41,108 bases of DNA from contig CAZFBR010000005.1 of the NCBI GenBank assembly GCA_964517215.1, positions 1 to 41,108 of the forward strand, read 5' to 3'. Below, one piece after another: positions 14,136 through 21,737 of the stretch. Within the stretch, counting starts at the first letter, position 1. Every line of letters starts with the position of its first letter. The translations under genes were made by a program, and so were the position numbers. The stretch comes from CAZFBR01 sp035353495 [NCBI: uncultured bacterium]. Its GTDB lineage: Bacteria > DAOPZR01. A model generated the notes under the pieces. It did no database searches. It was not told the DNA's origin and worked only from the letters and a program-made list of their open reading frames with translations.

Positions 14136-15146
14136 TCATCGCAGTTCTGCGAAAAGACGCTGCTCAGTCCATATCGTCCAAATCAATTCTGCCAACTTCC
14201 GCGCTGTGGCGACACGCGCTTCTTTTACTCCACGCCGGCGTCGCAATCGTTCGTAGAAACAGCGCAACGAAGGTGAGCAGCGAATTGCCGGTTGAACAGC
14301 CTCGACTAACGCCCAACGCAACCACTTGTTGCCTTGCTTCGTCAGACGACCATGAGTAATCCGCGCCGCCGACGCATAGGTCGAAGGCACCAACCCGGTA
14401 TAACTCGCAAACTTCTTTGCGCTGGGAAAACGCGTGATATTATCGACTTCGTAGCGAATCAGCACCGAAAAAAACGGGCCAATACCGGGCAAACTCTTCA
14501 ACCACGCCACAGCAGGGTCACCGGCAGCCAAATCAGCAATTACCGAATCTGTCGCCGCGATGCGCTCGTTGAAAACCGCCAACAGTACCAAGTTCTCCGC
14601 CAGCAAACCCTGATCCGGTTCAGGCAGGCACAATTCATTCAACCACGCCATGCCGCCTTTACCAAACAGGTCACGTACCTTTGGCTGCTCCAGCGGATGC
14701 TGCGCCACCAATGCCTTGATCCGGTTCTTCACCTGGGTACGCATGCAAACCAGATACAGACGCTGCCGCAGCACTCGCTTTCGCGCCCTGATTTCCGCTG
14801 TCGGCGCATAGGCTTCAGGAATGTAATCCATGCGCAACAACTGGGCCAGGGTGATCGCATCGATCGAATCAGTTTTGATTTTCGCGTCGGCTATCGCCCG
14901 AACACGCGCCGGATGCGCCAAAACCACCTCCTCACAGATTTCCGACAAGCAGTCATACATAACACCCCAGTTGTAACTGGCCTCTACCACGGCATGCTTG
15001 GTACCTTTGATCCCGCGCAAGGCCTCACCAACCGCTGCACGGGTGCTGGCAACGCGTGCCTGATGCACGAGTTTGCCGGCACTGTCGATCACTGCCAATT
15101 GCGTCACTGTCCGATGCGCATCCACACCAACAAAGAACGTCTCCAT
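14136..15146 (-). CDS. IS110-family transposase (DEDD recombinase)
   Basis: A 336-residue RuvC-like DEDD transposase. The N-terminal domain shows D in FFVGVDAHRT, E in AVVEASYNWG, and the paired aspartates in DAKIKTDSIDAITLAQLL. The C-terminal Tnp_20 domain begins at LKSLPGIGPFFSVLIRYEV and contains YTGLVPSTYASAARITHGRLTKQGNKWLRW, which includes the conserved serine required for catalysis in this family. ATG at 15146 was chosen because GGAGG lies 8-9 nt upstream and the family starts at M-x-x-F-x-G-[VI]-D; the open frame extends further upstream without support. All expected motifs are intact, so the element may be active if its guide RNA is expressed. Confidence 0.93.
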   Translation of the reverse strand: METFFVGVDAHRTVTQLAVIDSAGKLVHQARVASTRAAVGEALRGIKGTKHAVVEASYNWGVMYDCLSEICEEVVLAHPARVRAIADAKIKTDSIDAITLAQLLRMDYIPEAYAPTAEIRARKRVLRQRLYLVCMRTQVKNRIKALVAQHPLEQPKVRDLFGKGGMAWLNELCLPEPDQGLLAENLVLLAVFNERIAATDSVIADLAAGDPAVAWLKSLPGIGPFFSVLIRYEVDNITRFPSAKKFASYTGLVPSTYASAARITHGRLTKQGNKWLRWALVEAVQPAIRCSPSLRCFYERLRRRRGVKEARVATARKLAELIWTIWTEQRLFAELR

Positions 15147-15213
15147 GCTTGTGCACCTCCTGTGACGGATTTTCTGCTCCGTCATTATAGAATATCTGCA
15201 CAAGCGTTTTCAT

Positions 15214-15269
15214 TATACCTCTCCCAGCCGGACACGACAACCCCTCCGCTTTTACCGCGCATACCATAG
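15214..15269 (+). pseudogene. Displaced 3' remnant of the interrupted sulfatase-like gene
   Basis: Directly after the right inverted repeat the frame TAC CTC TCC CAG CCG ... CCA TAG (15216-15269) continues the sulfatase-like reading frame if the IS is removed so that CTTCTA joins TACCTC. It would add about 18 residues (YLSQPDTTTPPLLPRIP). The junction is inferred; no independent copy of the uninterrupted gene is present. Confidence 0.45.
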
Positions 15270-15308
15270 CCTTCAGTGCGCAGCCGCATTTTCGCACCTG
15301 CAAACAAC

Positions 15309-15337
15309 TTGCCCGCATCCAATTATTTGGGTATGAT
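15309..15337 (+). promoter_or_regulatory. Promoter of the glycan gene cluster
   Basis: -35 TTGCCC (15309-15314), 17 nt, -10 TATGAT (15332-15337). The predicted start near 15344 is 2-3 nt before the ATG at 15347, implying a leaderless or nearly leaderless first message. No other promoter of this quality was seen until trpS. Confidence 0.6.
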
Positions 15338-15346
15338 AGCAATAAT

Positions 15347-16129
15347 ATGGGTGAGTTGGGTGATACCTCCACGAAAGCCACCGCACCTGCGCCTGCCGGG
15401 CAGCTGTGGGATCAGGTGTGGCAAGACCCGCATACGGGCGAACCGGAACGCTGGAACTACCTGGCGGAACTGGTGTATCGCGCACTGGCCGACCGGCTGC
15501 CAGCCGGCGGCCGTCTCGCCGAAGCGGGCGCCGGCAGCGGCCGGCTGGCGGCGGCACTGGTGCGCGGCGGCGGACAGGCGGTGTATCTCGACTTTTCCCG
15601 TGCCAGCCTGCGTTTCCTCGCCGCGCGCGGCGACGGGCTGACCGTCGGCGCGGATGTGCGCGCGCTGCCGCTGCGCCCGGGCGTGCTCGACGGCTGCTTT
15701 TCCAGCGGTGTGCTCGAGCATTTTCCCGAACCGGAGCAGCGCGCCATCCTGGCGGAAATGGCGCGGGTCGTCCGGCCCGGCGGCAGTGTGGTGCTCATCA
15801 CCCCCTATCGCACCCAGCTCTTCCTGCTGGGCCAGAAACTGCTGCGCGCACTCAACCGCTGGCCATTCGGCTATGAGGAGCCGCTGCGCACCTTTCGCCC
15901 GCTCTGGCCAAACCACATAATCAGTGGCGCGGAAACGCCATTCGGGTTTTTCATGCTCTACCTCGGCTTGCTGAAGACGCTGCGCCTTGGTTTCCTCTAC
16001 CGTCCGCTCGATATCGTTTGCCTTTGGTTGTGGCAGTCGCCGTTCGGCCCGTCGCTCGGCGCGCTCGACCGCGCACTCGCCCGGCTGTGCGGCGGCTACC
16101 TGCTCATCGGCTCGGCCCGGGTGCGCTGA
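15347..16129 (+). CDS. Class I SAM-dependent methyltransferase
   Basis: A 260-residue methyltransferase and first gene of the cluster. Motif I is AEAGAGSGRLAAAL (about 58-71), followed by YLDFSRASLRFLA (acidic residue of motif II), VGADVRALPLRPGVLDGCFSSGVLEHF (motif IV region) and ARVVRPGGSVVLITPYR (post-motif). The C-terminal third is hydrophobic and aromatic, as in methyltransferases acting on lipid-linked or glycan substrates. ATG at 15347 sits at the predicted transcription start with no space for a ribosome binding site; a TTG three codons later is an alternative. Its stop TGA shares one base with the next ATG. The exact acceptor is unknown. Confidence 0.82.
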   Translation: MGELGDTSTKATAPAPAGQLWDQVWQDPHTGEPERWNYLAELVYRALADRLPAGGRLAEAGAGSGRLAAALVRGGGQAVYLDFSRASLRFLAARGDGLTVGADVRALPLRPGVLDGCFSSGVLEHFPEPEQRAILAEMARVVRPGGSVVLITPYRTQLFLLGQKLLRALNRWPFGYEEPLRTFRPLWPNHIISGAETPFGFFMLYLGLLKTLRLGFLYRPLDIVCLWLWQSPFGPSLGALDRALARLCGGYLLIGSARVR

Positions 16130-17223
16130 TGCGGGTTTCCTGCATCGTCCCCGTCCGCTGGTCGGAGCCGCGGGTGCTGACGCTGCTCGAGGCGCTGCGC
16201 GCGCAACTGGCCGCCGCCGGCCCTGCCGCCCCGCCCGCTCCCGACACAGGCGAAGCTGCCGGCGAGATCATCGCGGTGGTCATGGACGGCGGCAACGGTC
16301 GTGACGGCGGCGCCGGGCTGCTCCCTGAACTCGAGCGCCGCGCCCGCATCATCGCCGCCGCGCCATCGACTCCCGCCGCGGTGCGCAATCTCGCCGCCGC
16401 GCAGGCGCAGGGCGATTTTCTGGTCTTCATCGATGACGACTGCGTCCCGGAAGCGGGCTGGCTTGACCGGTTGCTGGCAGCGGCGACCGACCCCGCGGTC
16501 GGCGCGGTCGCCGGCGGGGTGCTCCCCGCCCCGGCAGTCACTTTCACCGAAAAGTACCTCGGCGCCTACGGACTGCCGCTCCCCGAAGACGCGGCGGTCT
16601 ATGACCGCGTCCTCCCCTTCGTCTCCTTTGGGCACAGCGCCAACCTGCTGGTGCGGCGCAGCGTCTTCGCGGCGCTGGACGGGTTCGCAGCGGACTGGCC
16701 GACCGGCGAGGATCACGATTTCTGTTACCGCCTCATCACGGCGGGGCATAAACTCGCCTTCGTACCAACGGCCGCAGTGCGCCATTACCACCGCGCCACC
16801 GTCGGCGGCATGCTGCGCCAGGCCTACGGCTACGGCCGCGGGCAGATCCGCCTGCTCAAACGCCACTGGCCAAATCATATCTATTCAGCCAGCCCTGGAC
16901 ATACGCCAACGATCCGTCCGGCATTGTGCACAATCTGGAAAGAGACCGGAACCGCGTGGCGGAAATTCTGCATATTCGCCATCTTTGCGCTGGGCGCAGC
17001 AATAATTCAGCCAGCAGCAGCTGCCGTTATTGCCGGTTTATTGCTGCTGTGGTGGCTGCGGCTCGCCGGCCAGCTGACGCGGCGGGTGACGGCAGCCGGC
17101 ATCGCGCTTTCCATTGGCGAACGCTGTGCGCTGCCCGCGCTGCACATCACGCGTGAATGCGCCCTCGCGCTGGGCCGACGACGTCAGGCACATTATTCCG
17201 GCGAGTTCGTGCGGATCTTATGA
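16129..17223 (+). CDS. GT2-family glycosyltransferase with C-terminal membrane segments
   Basis: A 364-residue inverting GT-A glycosyltransferase. The N-terminal half carries the nucleotide-sugar site FLVFIDDDCVPEAGWLDRLL (DxD-like D-D-D) and, further on, the catalytic acid region DWPTGEDHDFCYRLITAG (E-D of the family's ED motif). PSTPAAVRNLAAAQAQGDF before the DxD is typical of GT2. From about 275 on there are two hydrophobic stretches (FCIFAIFALGAAIIQPAAAAVIAGLLLLWW), so the enzyme is probably anchored at the inner face of the membrane. There is an alanine/proline-rich low-complexity insertion near residues 30-50. It overlaps its neighbours by 1 and 4 nt. Confidence 0.85.
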   Translation: MRVSCIVPVRWSEPRVLTLLEALRAQLAAAGPAAPPAPDTGEAAGEIIAVVMDGGNGRDGGAGLLPELERRARIIAAAPSTPAAVRNLAAAQAQGDFLVFIDDDCVPEAGWLDRLLAAATDPAVGAVAGGVLPAPAVTFTEKYLGAYGLPLPEDAAVYDRVLPFVSFGHSANLLVRRSVFAALDGFAADWPTGEDHDFCYRLITAGHKLAFVPTAAVRHYHRATVGGMLRQAYGYGRGQIRLLKRHWPNHIYSASPGHTPTIRPALCTIWKETGTAWRKFCIFAIFALGAAIIQPAAAAVIAGLLLLWWLRLAGQLTRRVTAAGIALSIGERCALPALHITRECALALGRRRQAHYSGEFVRIL

Positions 17224-18053
17224 AAATCCTCGTCACGATCGACTGCGATTTCGCCGGCTACGATCCGCTTTATGGCCATACCTGCGCCCTGGACGAGCCG
17301 CAGTTCCATGCCGATCTCTGCCGGACCCGCGACCTGGTGCGCGAGGAAACCGGCACGGGCGGGCTCTGCTTCATCCATACCTCGCCCTTCATGCGCCGGC
17401 ATCATCATGACCTTTTCTACACCGACGACAAGTACCTGGCGTTTTGGCGCGAGCATTGCCAGGCCGGCGGGCAGGTCGGCCTGCATCCGCACGAAGATGA
17501 GCCCGACGGCAGTGCGTACTACTACTACTATCCCGACCATATGCGCGCCGTGCTGGTGCGCGCGCTCGGCCGCCTGCATGCGGCCGGCCTCACCACCGAC
17601 AGCGTGCGCTGCGGCTATTGCGCGGGCAATGAACGCCTCTTCGGCGTGCTCGATGAGCTGAACCTCCGCTTCCTGCACGATAACATGGGCGGCGACTGGC
17701 CGGAAGCGTATGCCTTCTGGTCGAACGCGCCCACGGCAATCTATCATCCCGATCCCGCAGCGCGCACGCGCCCGGGCAATGCCGCGGTCAGTATTGTCCC
17801 GATCGCCTTTGCGCCCGGAACGCCGTACACCGGCTGGCAGGCGCTGATCCCCGAAGCGCTAACCATCCGCCAGACCGGCCGGCTGTGGGATATCGTCGCC
17901 GCCCGCAACGACGGGCCGGCCACGCTGCTGATCCACGCATATGCCGTGCAGCGGCACGAGCGGAAACTGCGCCGCGCCCTGCGCCTGCTCGCCCGCAACG
18001 GCTGCGCGTGGCTAACCACCCTGACCCCACCGCCGGAGGTTGCACATGGCTGA
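17220..18053 (+). CDS. Polysaccharide deacetylase-like protein
   Basis: A 277-residue protein with NodB-homology features: MKILVTIDCDFAGYDP at the N-terminus (the TxDxD strand with the catalytic and metal aspartates), CFIHTSPFMRRHHHD, and VGLHPHEDEPDG in place of the usual HTxxH zinc motif. It departs from the canonical RxPY motif, having VRCGYCAGNERLF in that region. It may de-N-acetylate an amino sugar of the cluster's glycan, but the divergence leaves room for another hydrolytic role on the same fold. Starts at ATG 17220, overlapping the previous stop (ATGA); the frame extends 21 codons upstream without a better start. Confidence 0.72.
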   Translation: MKILVTIDCDFAGYDPLYGHTCALDEPQFHADLCRTRDLVREETGTGGLCFIHTSPFMRRHHHDLFYTDDKYLAFWREHCQAGGQVGLHPHEDEPDGSAYYYYYPDHMRAVLVRALGRLHAAGLTTDSVRCGYCAGNERLFGVLDELNLRFLHDNMGGDWPEAYAFWSNAPTAIYHPDPAARTRPGNAAVSIVPIAFAPGTPYTGWQALIPEALTIRQTGRLWDIVAARNDGPATLLIHAYAVQRHERKLRRALRLLARNGCAWLTTLTPPPEVAHG

Positions 18054-18591
18054 CTGTCCGCACGACCCATGGGCGGGCGCACGCGCCCTGACCCGCGCTG
18101 ACGCCGACGGCGAGCTGCTGGCCGATCTGGTCCGCTGGCTGCCGCGCGGGTTCGGCCATTACGGCTGGGGCAACCGCCTGCGCACCGCGCTGCTGCGCGG
18201 TGGCGGCATGCGCCTCGGCGCCGGCAGCGTGGTCTATCCCGACGTCACCCTCGTCTGCCCGCAGCGCATCATCGTCGGGTCGGACAGTTTTCTCAATCGC
18301 GGCTGCCTGCTCTCCGCCTACGGCGGCATCACCATCGGCGACCACACCGCGGTCGGCTACCGCGTGCAAATCATCACCGAGACGCACACGCGCGCGGACG
18401 GCGGCGACCGCATCCGCACCCTGCCCGTGGTCGTCGGCAACAGCGTCTGGATTGCCAGCGGGGCCATCATCCTCCCCGGCGTCACCATCGGCGACGGCGC
18501 CGTGATCGCCGCCGGCGCGGTTGTCACCCGCGATGTGGCGCCGGGCGCGCGGGTCGGCGGCGTCCCGGCCCGGGAGCTGGCGACGCGGTGA
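18046..18591 (+). CDS. Left-handed beta-helix O-acyltransferase (WbbJ/NodL-type)
   Basis: A 181-residue hexapeptide-repeat acyltransferase. Repeats begin near residue 55 (MRLGAGSVVYPDVTLVCPQRIIVGSDSFLNRGC) and continue through ITIGDHTAVGYRVQIITETHTR, VVVGNSVWIASGAIILPGVTIGDGAVIAAGAVVTRDVAPGARVGGVPAREL. The loop histidine of TETHTR corresponds to the catalytic histidine of maltose/galactoside acetyltransferases. It would acetylate a sugar hydroxyl with acetyl-CoA. ATG 18046 has GGAGG 6 nt upstream and overlaps the preceding gene by 8 nt; an upstream in-frame TTG at 18040 is less likely. The following gene starts at a GTG overlapping its stop. Confidence 0.9.
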   Translation: MADCPHDPWAGARALTRADADGELLADLVRWLPRGFGHYGWGNRLRTALLRGGGMRLGAGSVVYPDVTLVCPQRIIVGSDSFLNRGCLLSAYGGITIGDHTAVGYRVQIITETHTRADGGDRIRTLPVVVGNSVWIASGAIILPGVTIGDGAVIAAGAVVTRDVAPGARVGGVPARELATR

Positions 18592-19727
18592 ACATCCTCT
18601 TCGTCGCGCCCTTCGCCCCCTATCCGCCTGATGAAGGCGGCCGGCGGCGGGTGCGGCACCTCGTCGAGCAGCTGCGGACGCGGCACCATGTGACGCTGCT
18701 CGCCTACGACCGCGGCGAAACCGGCGCACCGCCACCCGGCGTGCGCTACTGCCGGATACCATTCGCCACGCGGCCGCGCCGGCGCTGGCGGCGCGCGTTG
18801 CGCCTGCTGTCACCGGTCCCGGATCTCGCCGCCAAATACGCCCGTCCGGCCATGCGGACGGCCATCGCCACAGAACTGGCGCGCCGCCCCGACCTGGTCT
18901 GGATCGAGGAATCGCCGCTGGCGATCAACCTGCCCGCCACCCGCATTCCGCTGGTCATCGGCGAGCAGAACGTCGAATCTGAGCTGTGGCGCGGCAGCCA
19001 GGGCGAGCATTCGCTGCGCGCCCGCTACGAACTGCGCCGGTTGCGCGCCGGCGAAGACCGGTCTTGGCGACAGGCGGCCGCCATTGCGGTCGTCAGCGAG
19101 GAAGACGCGCTTCTGGTGCGCTCGCGCGTCCCGTCCGCCCGGGTCGCCGTGATCGCCAACGGCGTCGATACGGCGGAATTCAGCCCGCAACGCGATCCTG
19201 CCGGTCCGCTGCTGCTGGTCGGCTCGCTCGGCCATGCCCCCAACCGTCTCGGCACCGCCTGGTTCTTGCGCGCGGTCTGGCCACGCCTGCGGTTATTGCT
19301 GCCGGAAGCGACGCTGCTGATCGCCGGGCCGGGCAGCGATACGCTCACAGCCTTGCCAGCGGGCGTGCAGACGGCCGGACGCGTTGACGACATCCGGGAC
19401 ATCTACCGGCGCGGAGCCCTGCTGCTGGCGCCGCTCCCGACAGGCGGTGGCAGTCGGCTGAAAATCCTCGAAGCCTGGGCCTCTGGCCTGCCCGTGGTCA
19501 GCACCACCGCCGGTGCCGCCGGACTGCAGCAGGCGGACCGGCACCTGATCATTGCCGATCAGCCGGAGGATTTTGCAGCAGCGGCGGCACGACTCATCAG
19601 CAATCCGCTGCAGGCGGAAGTGCTGGCGCGCCAGGCCCGGCAATTCGTCGAGCAGCATTACTCCTGGCAGGCCACCCTCGCGCCGCTGGATTCGCTGCTG
19701 CGCAGCGTCACCGGTGGCCGGTCATGA
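18588..19727 (+). CDS. GT4-family glycosyltransferase
   Basis: A 379-residue retaining GT-B enzyme. It opens MNILFVAPFAPYPPDEGGRRR, the typical glycine-rich N-terminal loop, has IGEQNVESELWR and IANGVDTAEFSPQ in the middle and LLLAPLPTGGGSRLKILEAWASGLPVVSTTAGAAGL (the EX7E-like nucleotide-sugar region) toward the end. It resembles the sugar transferases found in exopolysaccharide clusters associated with exosortase (TIGR03087-like), though no exosortase is here. The start codon is GTG in a GTGA overlap. After its stop the regular overlapping pattern of the cluster is broken by a 151-bp gap holding the duplicated 30-bp repeat; its stop is itself overlapped by an ATG (19724) that leads only into the repeat region. 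Confidence 0.87.
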   Translation: MNILFVAPFAPYPPDEGGRRRVRHLVEQLRTRHHVTLLAYDRGETGAPPPGVRYCRIPFATRPRRRWRRALRLLSPVPDLAAKYARPAMRTAIATELARRPDLVWIEESPLAINLPATRIPLVIGEQNVESELWRGSQGEHSLRARYELRRLRAGEDRSWRQAAAIAVVSEEDALLVRSRVPSARVAVIANGVDTAEFSPQRDPAGPLLLVGSLGHAPNRLGTAWFLRAVWPRLRLLLPEATLLIAGPGSDTLTALPAGVQTAGRVDDIRDIYRRGALLLAPLPTGGGSRLKILEAWASGLPVVSTTAGAAGLQQADRHLIIADQPEDFAAAAARLISNPLQAEVLARQARQFVEQHYSWQATLAPLDSLLRSVTGGRS

Positions 19728-19788
19728 ATCTGCTGTTGCTTCGCACGCGTTTATGCGCACATACCCGCCGGCAAATCGACCGCTCTCC

Positions 19789-19890
19789 GGCAAAAGTTAA
19801 TACGTTATGCTCCGTCCCTTTGTCTAGCACGACGCTGTCTCCACACCGCACCGGCATTTCGGCAAAAGTTAATAAGTTATGCTCCGTCCC
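19789..19890 (+). repeat. Duplicated 30-bp element in the only gap of the glycan cluster
   Basis: Two direct copies at 19789-19818 and 19861-19890, starting 72 bp apart, begin GGCAAAAGTTAATA, end GTTATGCTCCGTCCC and differ at one base only. The AT-rich first half contrasts with the GC-rich genes around it. The second copy supplies the ATG at 19879 used as the apparent start of the next gene. It resembles dispersed repeats associated with REP/RAYT-like mobile sequences, but no further copy is in this window. Confidence 0.75.
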
Positions 19891-20643
19891 CTCTGGTGCG
19901 CGATGCTGATTCGGGGGCGGGAGCAGTGCCTGGCGCGGCAGTCGGCGGCGGGGCGGCTCTACTACCGCTGGTGCGGCGTTCCCGACCTCGGACTGCAGCT
20001 GCGGTCGCGGCATGCCTGGCGCGCCCTGTGCCGGCTGTCGCCGCCCGCCCGCCTGCTCGATTACGGCTGCGGCTCGGGACGGTTTGCACTCTTTCTGGCA
20101 CGCCACTGGCCGCAGTGCGCCATCACCGGCTATGAACCCGACCCGGCCACGTTGGCCGCAGCCCGGGAACGGCAGGCGGCGGCCGGATACACCAATCTCG
20201 CCTTCACCGGCTCCTGCCCCGACGGTCCGTACGACTGCATTCTGCTGCTCGACGTGCTGGCTCACGTCGATGATCCCGAGCAGCTGGGGCAGGCGCTGGC
20301 CACCCGGTTGCGTCCCGGCGGGGCACTCGTACTGCACACTCCCAGCGGCGCGGCCCGCGCGCATTTCGCCCGGCATCGCGATTTCGACAGCCGGCAAACC
20401 GACCGCACACGACCGGCCTGGCCGCCCGAAGAGCTTGGCACCTGGCTTGCCCGCCATGGCTTTTCGTCGTGGCAGGGAACGCCCACGTTCCGGCGCTTTG
20501 CCGGCGGGCTGGCCTGGGAACTCGACCAGTGCACCACCATTCCGTGGCTCACACCGTGCTGGCACCTGCTCACCGGCCTGGATGCATTCATGCCCGCAGC
20601 CGGCGGCGGACTGCTCGTCGTCGCCCGACGGAGCGGCACATGA
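19879..20643 (+). CDS. Class I SAM-dependent methyltransferase
   Basis: A 254-residue methyltransferase. Motif I is LLDYGCGSGRFALFLA, motif II GYEPDPATLAAARERQ, and DCILLLDVLAHVDDPEQLGQ followed by TRLRPGGALVLHTPSG completes the core. The C-terminal part (FSSWQGTPTFRRFAGGLAWEL...PAAGGGLLVVARR) is of the type seen on sugar or lipid-linked substrates. The start is uncertain. ATG 19879 lies inside the second 30-bp repeat and has no ribosome binding site. ATG 19903 (MLIRGREQCLARQ) would place the N-terminus just after the repeat and may be closer to the ancestral protein. Its stop overlaps the following ATG by 4 nt. Confidence 0.8.
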   Translation: MLRPLWCAMLIRGREQCLARQSAAGRLYYRWCGVPDLGLQLRSRHAWRALCRLSPPARLLDYGCGSGRFALFLARHWPQCAITGYEPDPATLAAARERQAAAGYTNLAFTGSCPDGPYDCILLLDVLAHVDDPEQLGQALATRLRPGGALVLHTPSGAARAHFARHRDFDSRQTDRTRPAWPPEELGTWLARHGFSSWQGTPTFRRFAGGLAWELDQCTTIPWLTPCWHLLTGLDAFMPAAGGGLLVVARRSGT

Positions 20644-21737
20644 ACGTTGCCCTGGTCAACCTCCCCGGCGAGGACGTGGCCGGCGGCTGCGAGGTCGTGG
20701 TCGCCCATACCACCCAGCTCCTGCGCGCGGCGCGCCATACGGTAACCGTGTACGACCACCGGCATCCCGACGCCGCCTTCGCTGCCGCCGCCATGCAGGC
20801 GGATGAGGCGGCAACCCGGCACGTGCTGGCCGCTGCGCTCGCCCGCACCGCGCCCGATGTCATCCATATCCACAATCTCGGTTCGCGCTTGATCCTGGAG
20901 GACCTGATCGCTACCGGTCGCGCCGTGCGCACGCTGCACGACGTCGGCGGCGCCTGCCCGACCGGCAAACTGCTCCGCCCCGACGGCACCGTCTGTCCCG
21001 CACAGTGCTGCCATGCCGCCTGCGCGCTGTGGCGGCAGCCGCGCCGCTGGCTGCGCTGGCAGCGCCAGCGCGAGCGCAACCGTCAGCTCCCGCTCATTGT
21101 CCCGAGCGAATTCATGCGGCAGGCGTATGCGCGCGCCGGGTATGACCTCACGCGCATCACGGTCATTCCGCACTGTTTCCCCGGGGCGGAAATCAATGTG
21201 CCAACCCCGCAGCGGCCGCTGGCGCTCTTCGTCGGCCGACTGCAACCGGAAAAGGGGCTCGACGATTTTCTCGCGCTGCTGCCGCTCCTGCCCGCCGGCG
21301 CGCAGCTGGCGGTCTGCGGCAACGGCGACCTGGCCGGCCGGGTGCGCGAGCTGGCGGCCGCACATCCCGCACAGCTCACCTGGGACAGCGGGAAAAACGG
21401 CGTTACCCGCGACCGGCTGCTGCGCGCCTGCTGCTGTCTGGTCATGCCGTCGCATCAGCCCGAATCATTCGGCCTGGTCGGTTTCCTCGCCGCCACCTAT
21501 GCGCGTCCGACCGTCGCCTACGACGTCGGTGCCGTCGGCGAATGGCTCGACGGTGACGATCTCATCCCTGCCGGCAACCGTACCGCATTCCATGGCCGCG
21601 TCCGCCACTATCTGGATGATCCGGCGGCAGCCGGACAGGCCGGCTTGGCGCGGCAGCAGCGCTATATCACCCGCTTCCCGACCGACCGGTATCTGGACCA
21701 GCTGCTGGCGGCCTATGCGCAGGTGGCCCGACCATGA
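20640..21737 (+). CDS. GT4-family glycosyltransferase with cysteine-rich insert
   Basis: A 365-residue GT-B enzyme. The N-terminal domain starts MNVALVNLPGEDVAGGCEVVV and includes VIHIHNL; a cysteine-rich loop (CPTGKLLRPDGTVCPAQCCHAAC, roughly 104-126) probably binds a structural metal, as in a subset of GT4 enzymes. The C-terminal domain begins LALFVGRLQPEKGLDDFLALLPLL and carries VMPSHQPESFGLVGFLAATYARPTVAYD, the EX7E-type donor site. It would add a sugar to the growing lipid-linked glycan from the cytoplasmic side. Starts in an ATGA overlap and is itself overlapped by the following membrane protein gene. Confidence 0.87.
   Translation: MNVALVNLPGEDVAGGCEVVVAHTTQLLRAARHTVTVYDHRHPDAAFAAAAMQADEAATRHVLAAALARTAPDVIHIHNLGSRLILEDLIATGRAVRTLHDVGGACPTGKLLRPDGTVCPAQCCHAACALWRQPRRWLRWQRQRERNRQLPLIVPSEFMRQAYARAGYDLTRITVIPHCFPGAEINVPTPQRPLALFVGRLQPEKGLDDFLALLPLLPAGAQLAVCGNGDLAGRVRELAAAHPAQLTWDSGKNGVTRDRLLRACCCLVMPSHQPESFGLVGFLAATYARPTVAYDVGAVGEWLDGDDLIPAGNRTAFHGRVRHYLDDPAAAGQAGLARQQRYITRFPTDRYLDQLLAAYAQVARP

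Larger units (their letters stand above)
13923..15213 (-). mobile_element. IS110-family insertion sequence, IS1111 type
   Basis: A 1291-bp segment bounded by perfect 14-bp inverted repeats: ATGAAAACGCTTGT at 13923-13936 and its complement at 15200-15213. Inside is one IS110-type transposase on the minus strand with a short (~55-bp) region before it and a ~200-bp structured non-coding region after it. Inverted repeats that are (sub)terminal, plus a long non-coding end downstream of the transposase, are features of the IS1111 subgroup; the true ends may lie a few bases outside the repeats. No target-site duplication is evident, as usual for this family. Its base composition is less GC-rich than that of the genes on either side. 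Confidence 0.85.

Noticed and set aside
13823-14359. Plus-strand open frames across the left end of the IS
   Set aside because: They span the sulfatase/IS junction and the structured non-coding end; no ribosome binding site or domain. The RNA interpretation fits better.
19789-19890. Two 30-bp repeats considered as a minimal CRISPR
   Set aside because: Only two copies, 42-bp interval, no cas genes, and the second copy runs into a coding start; a dispersed repeat element is simpler.
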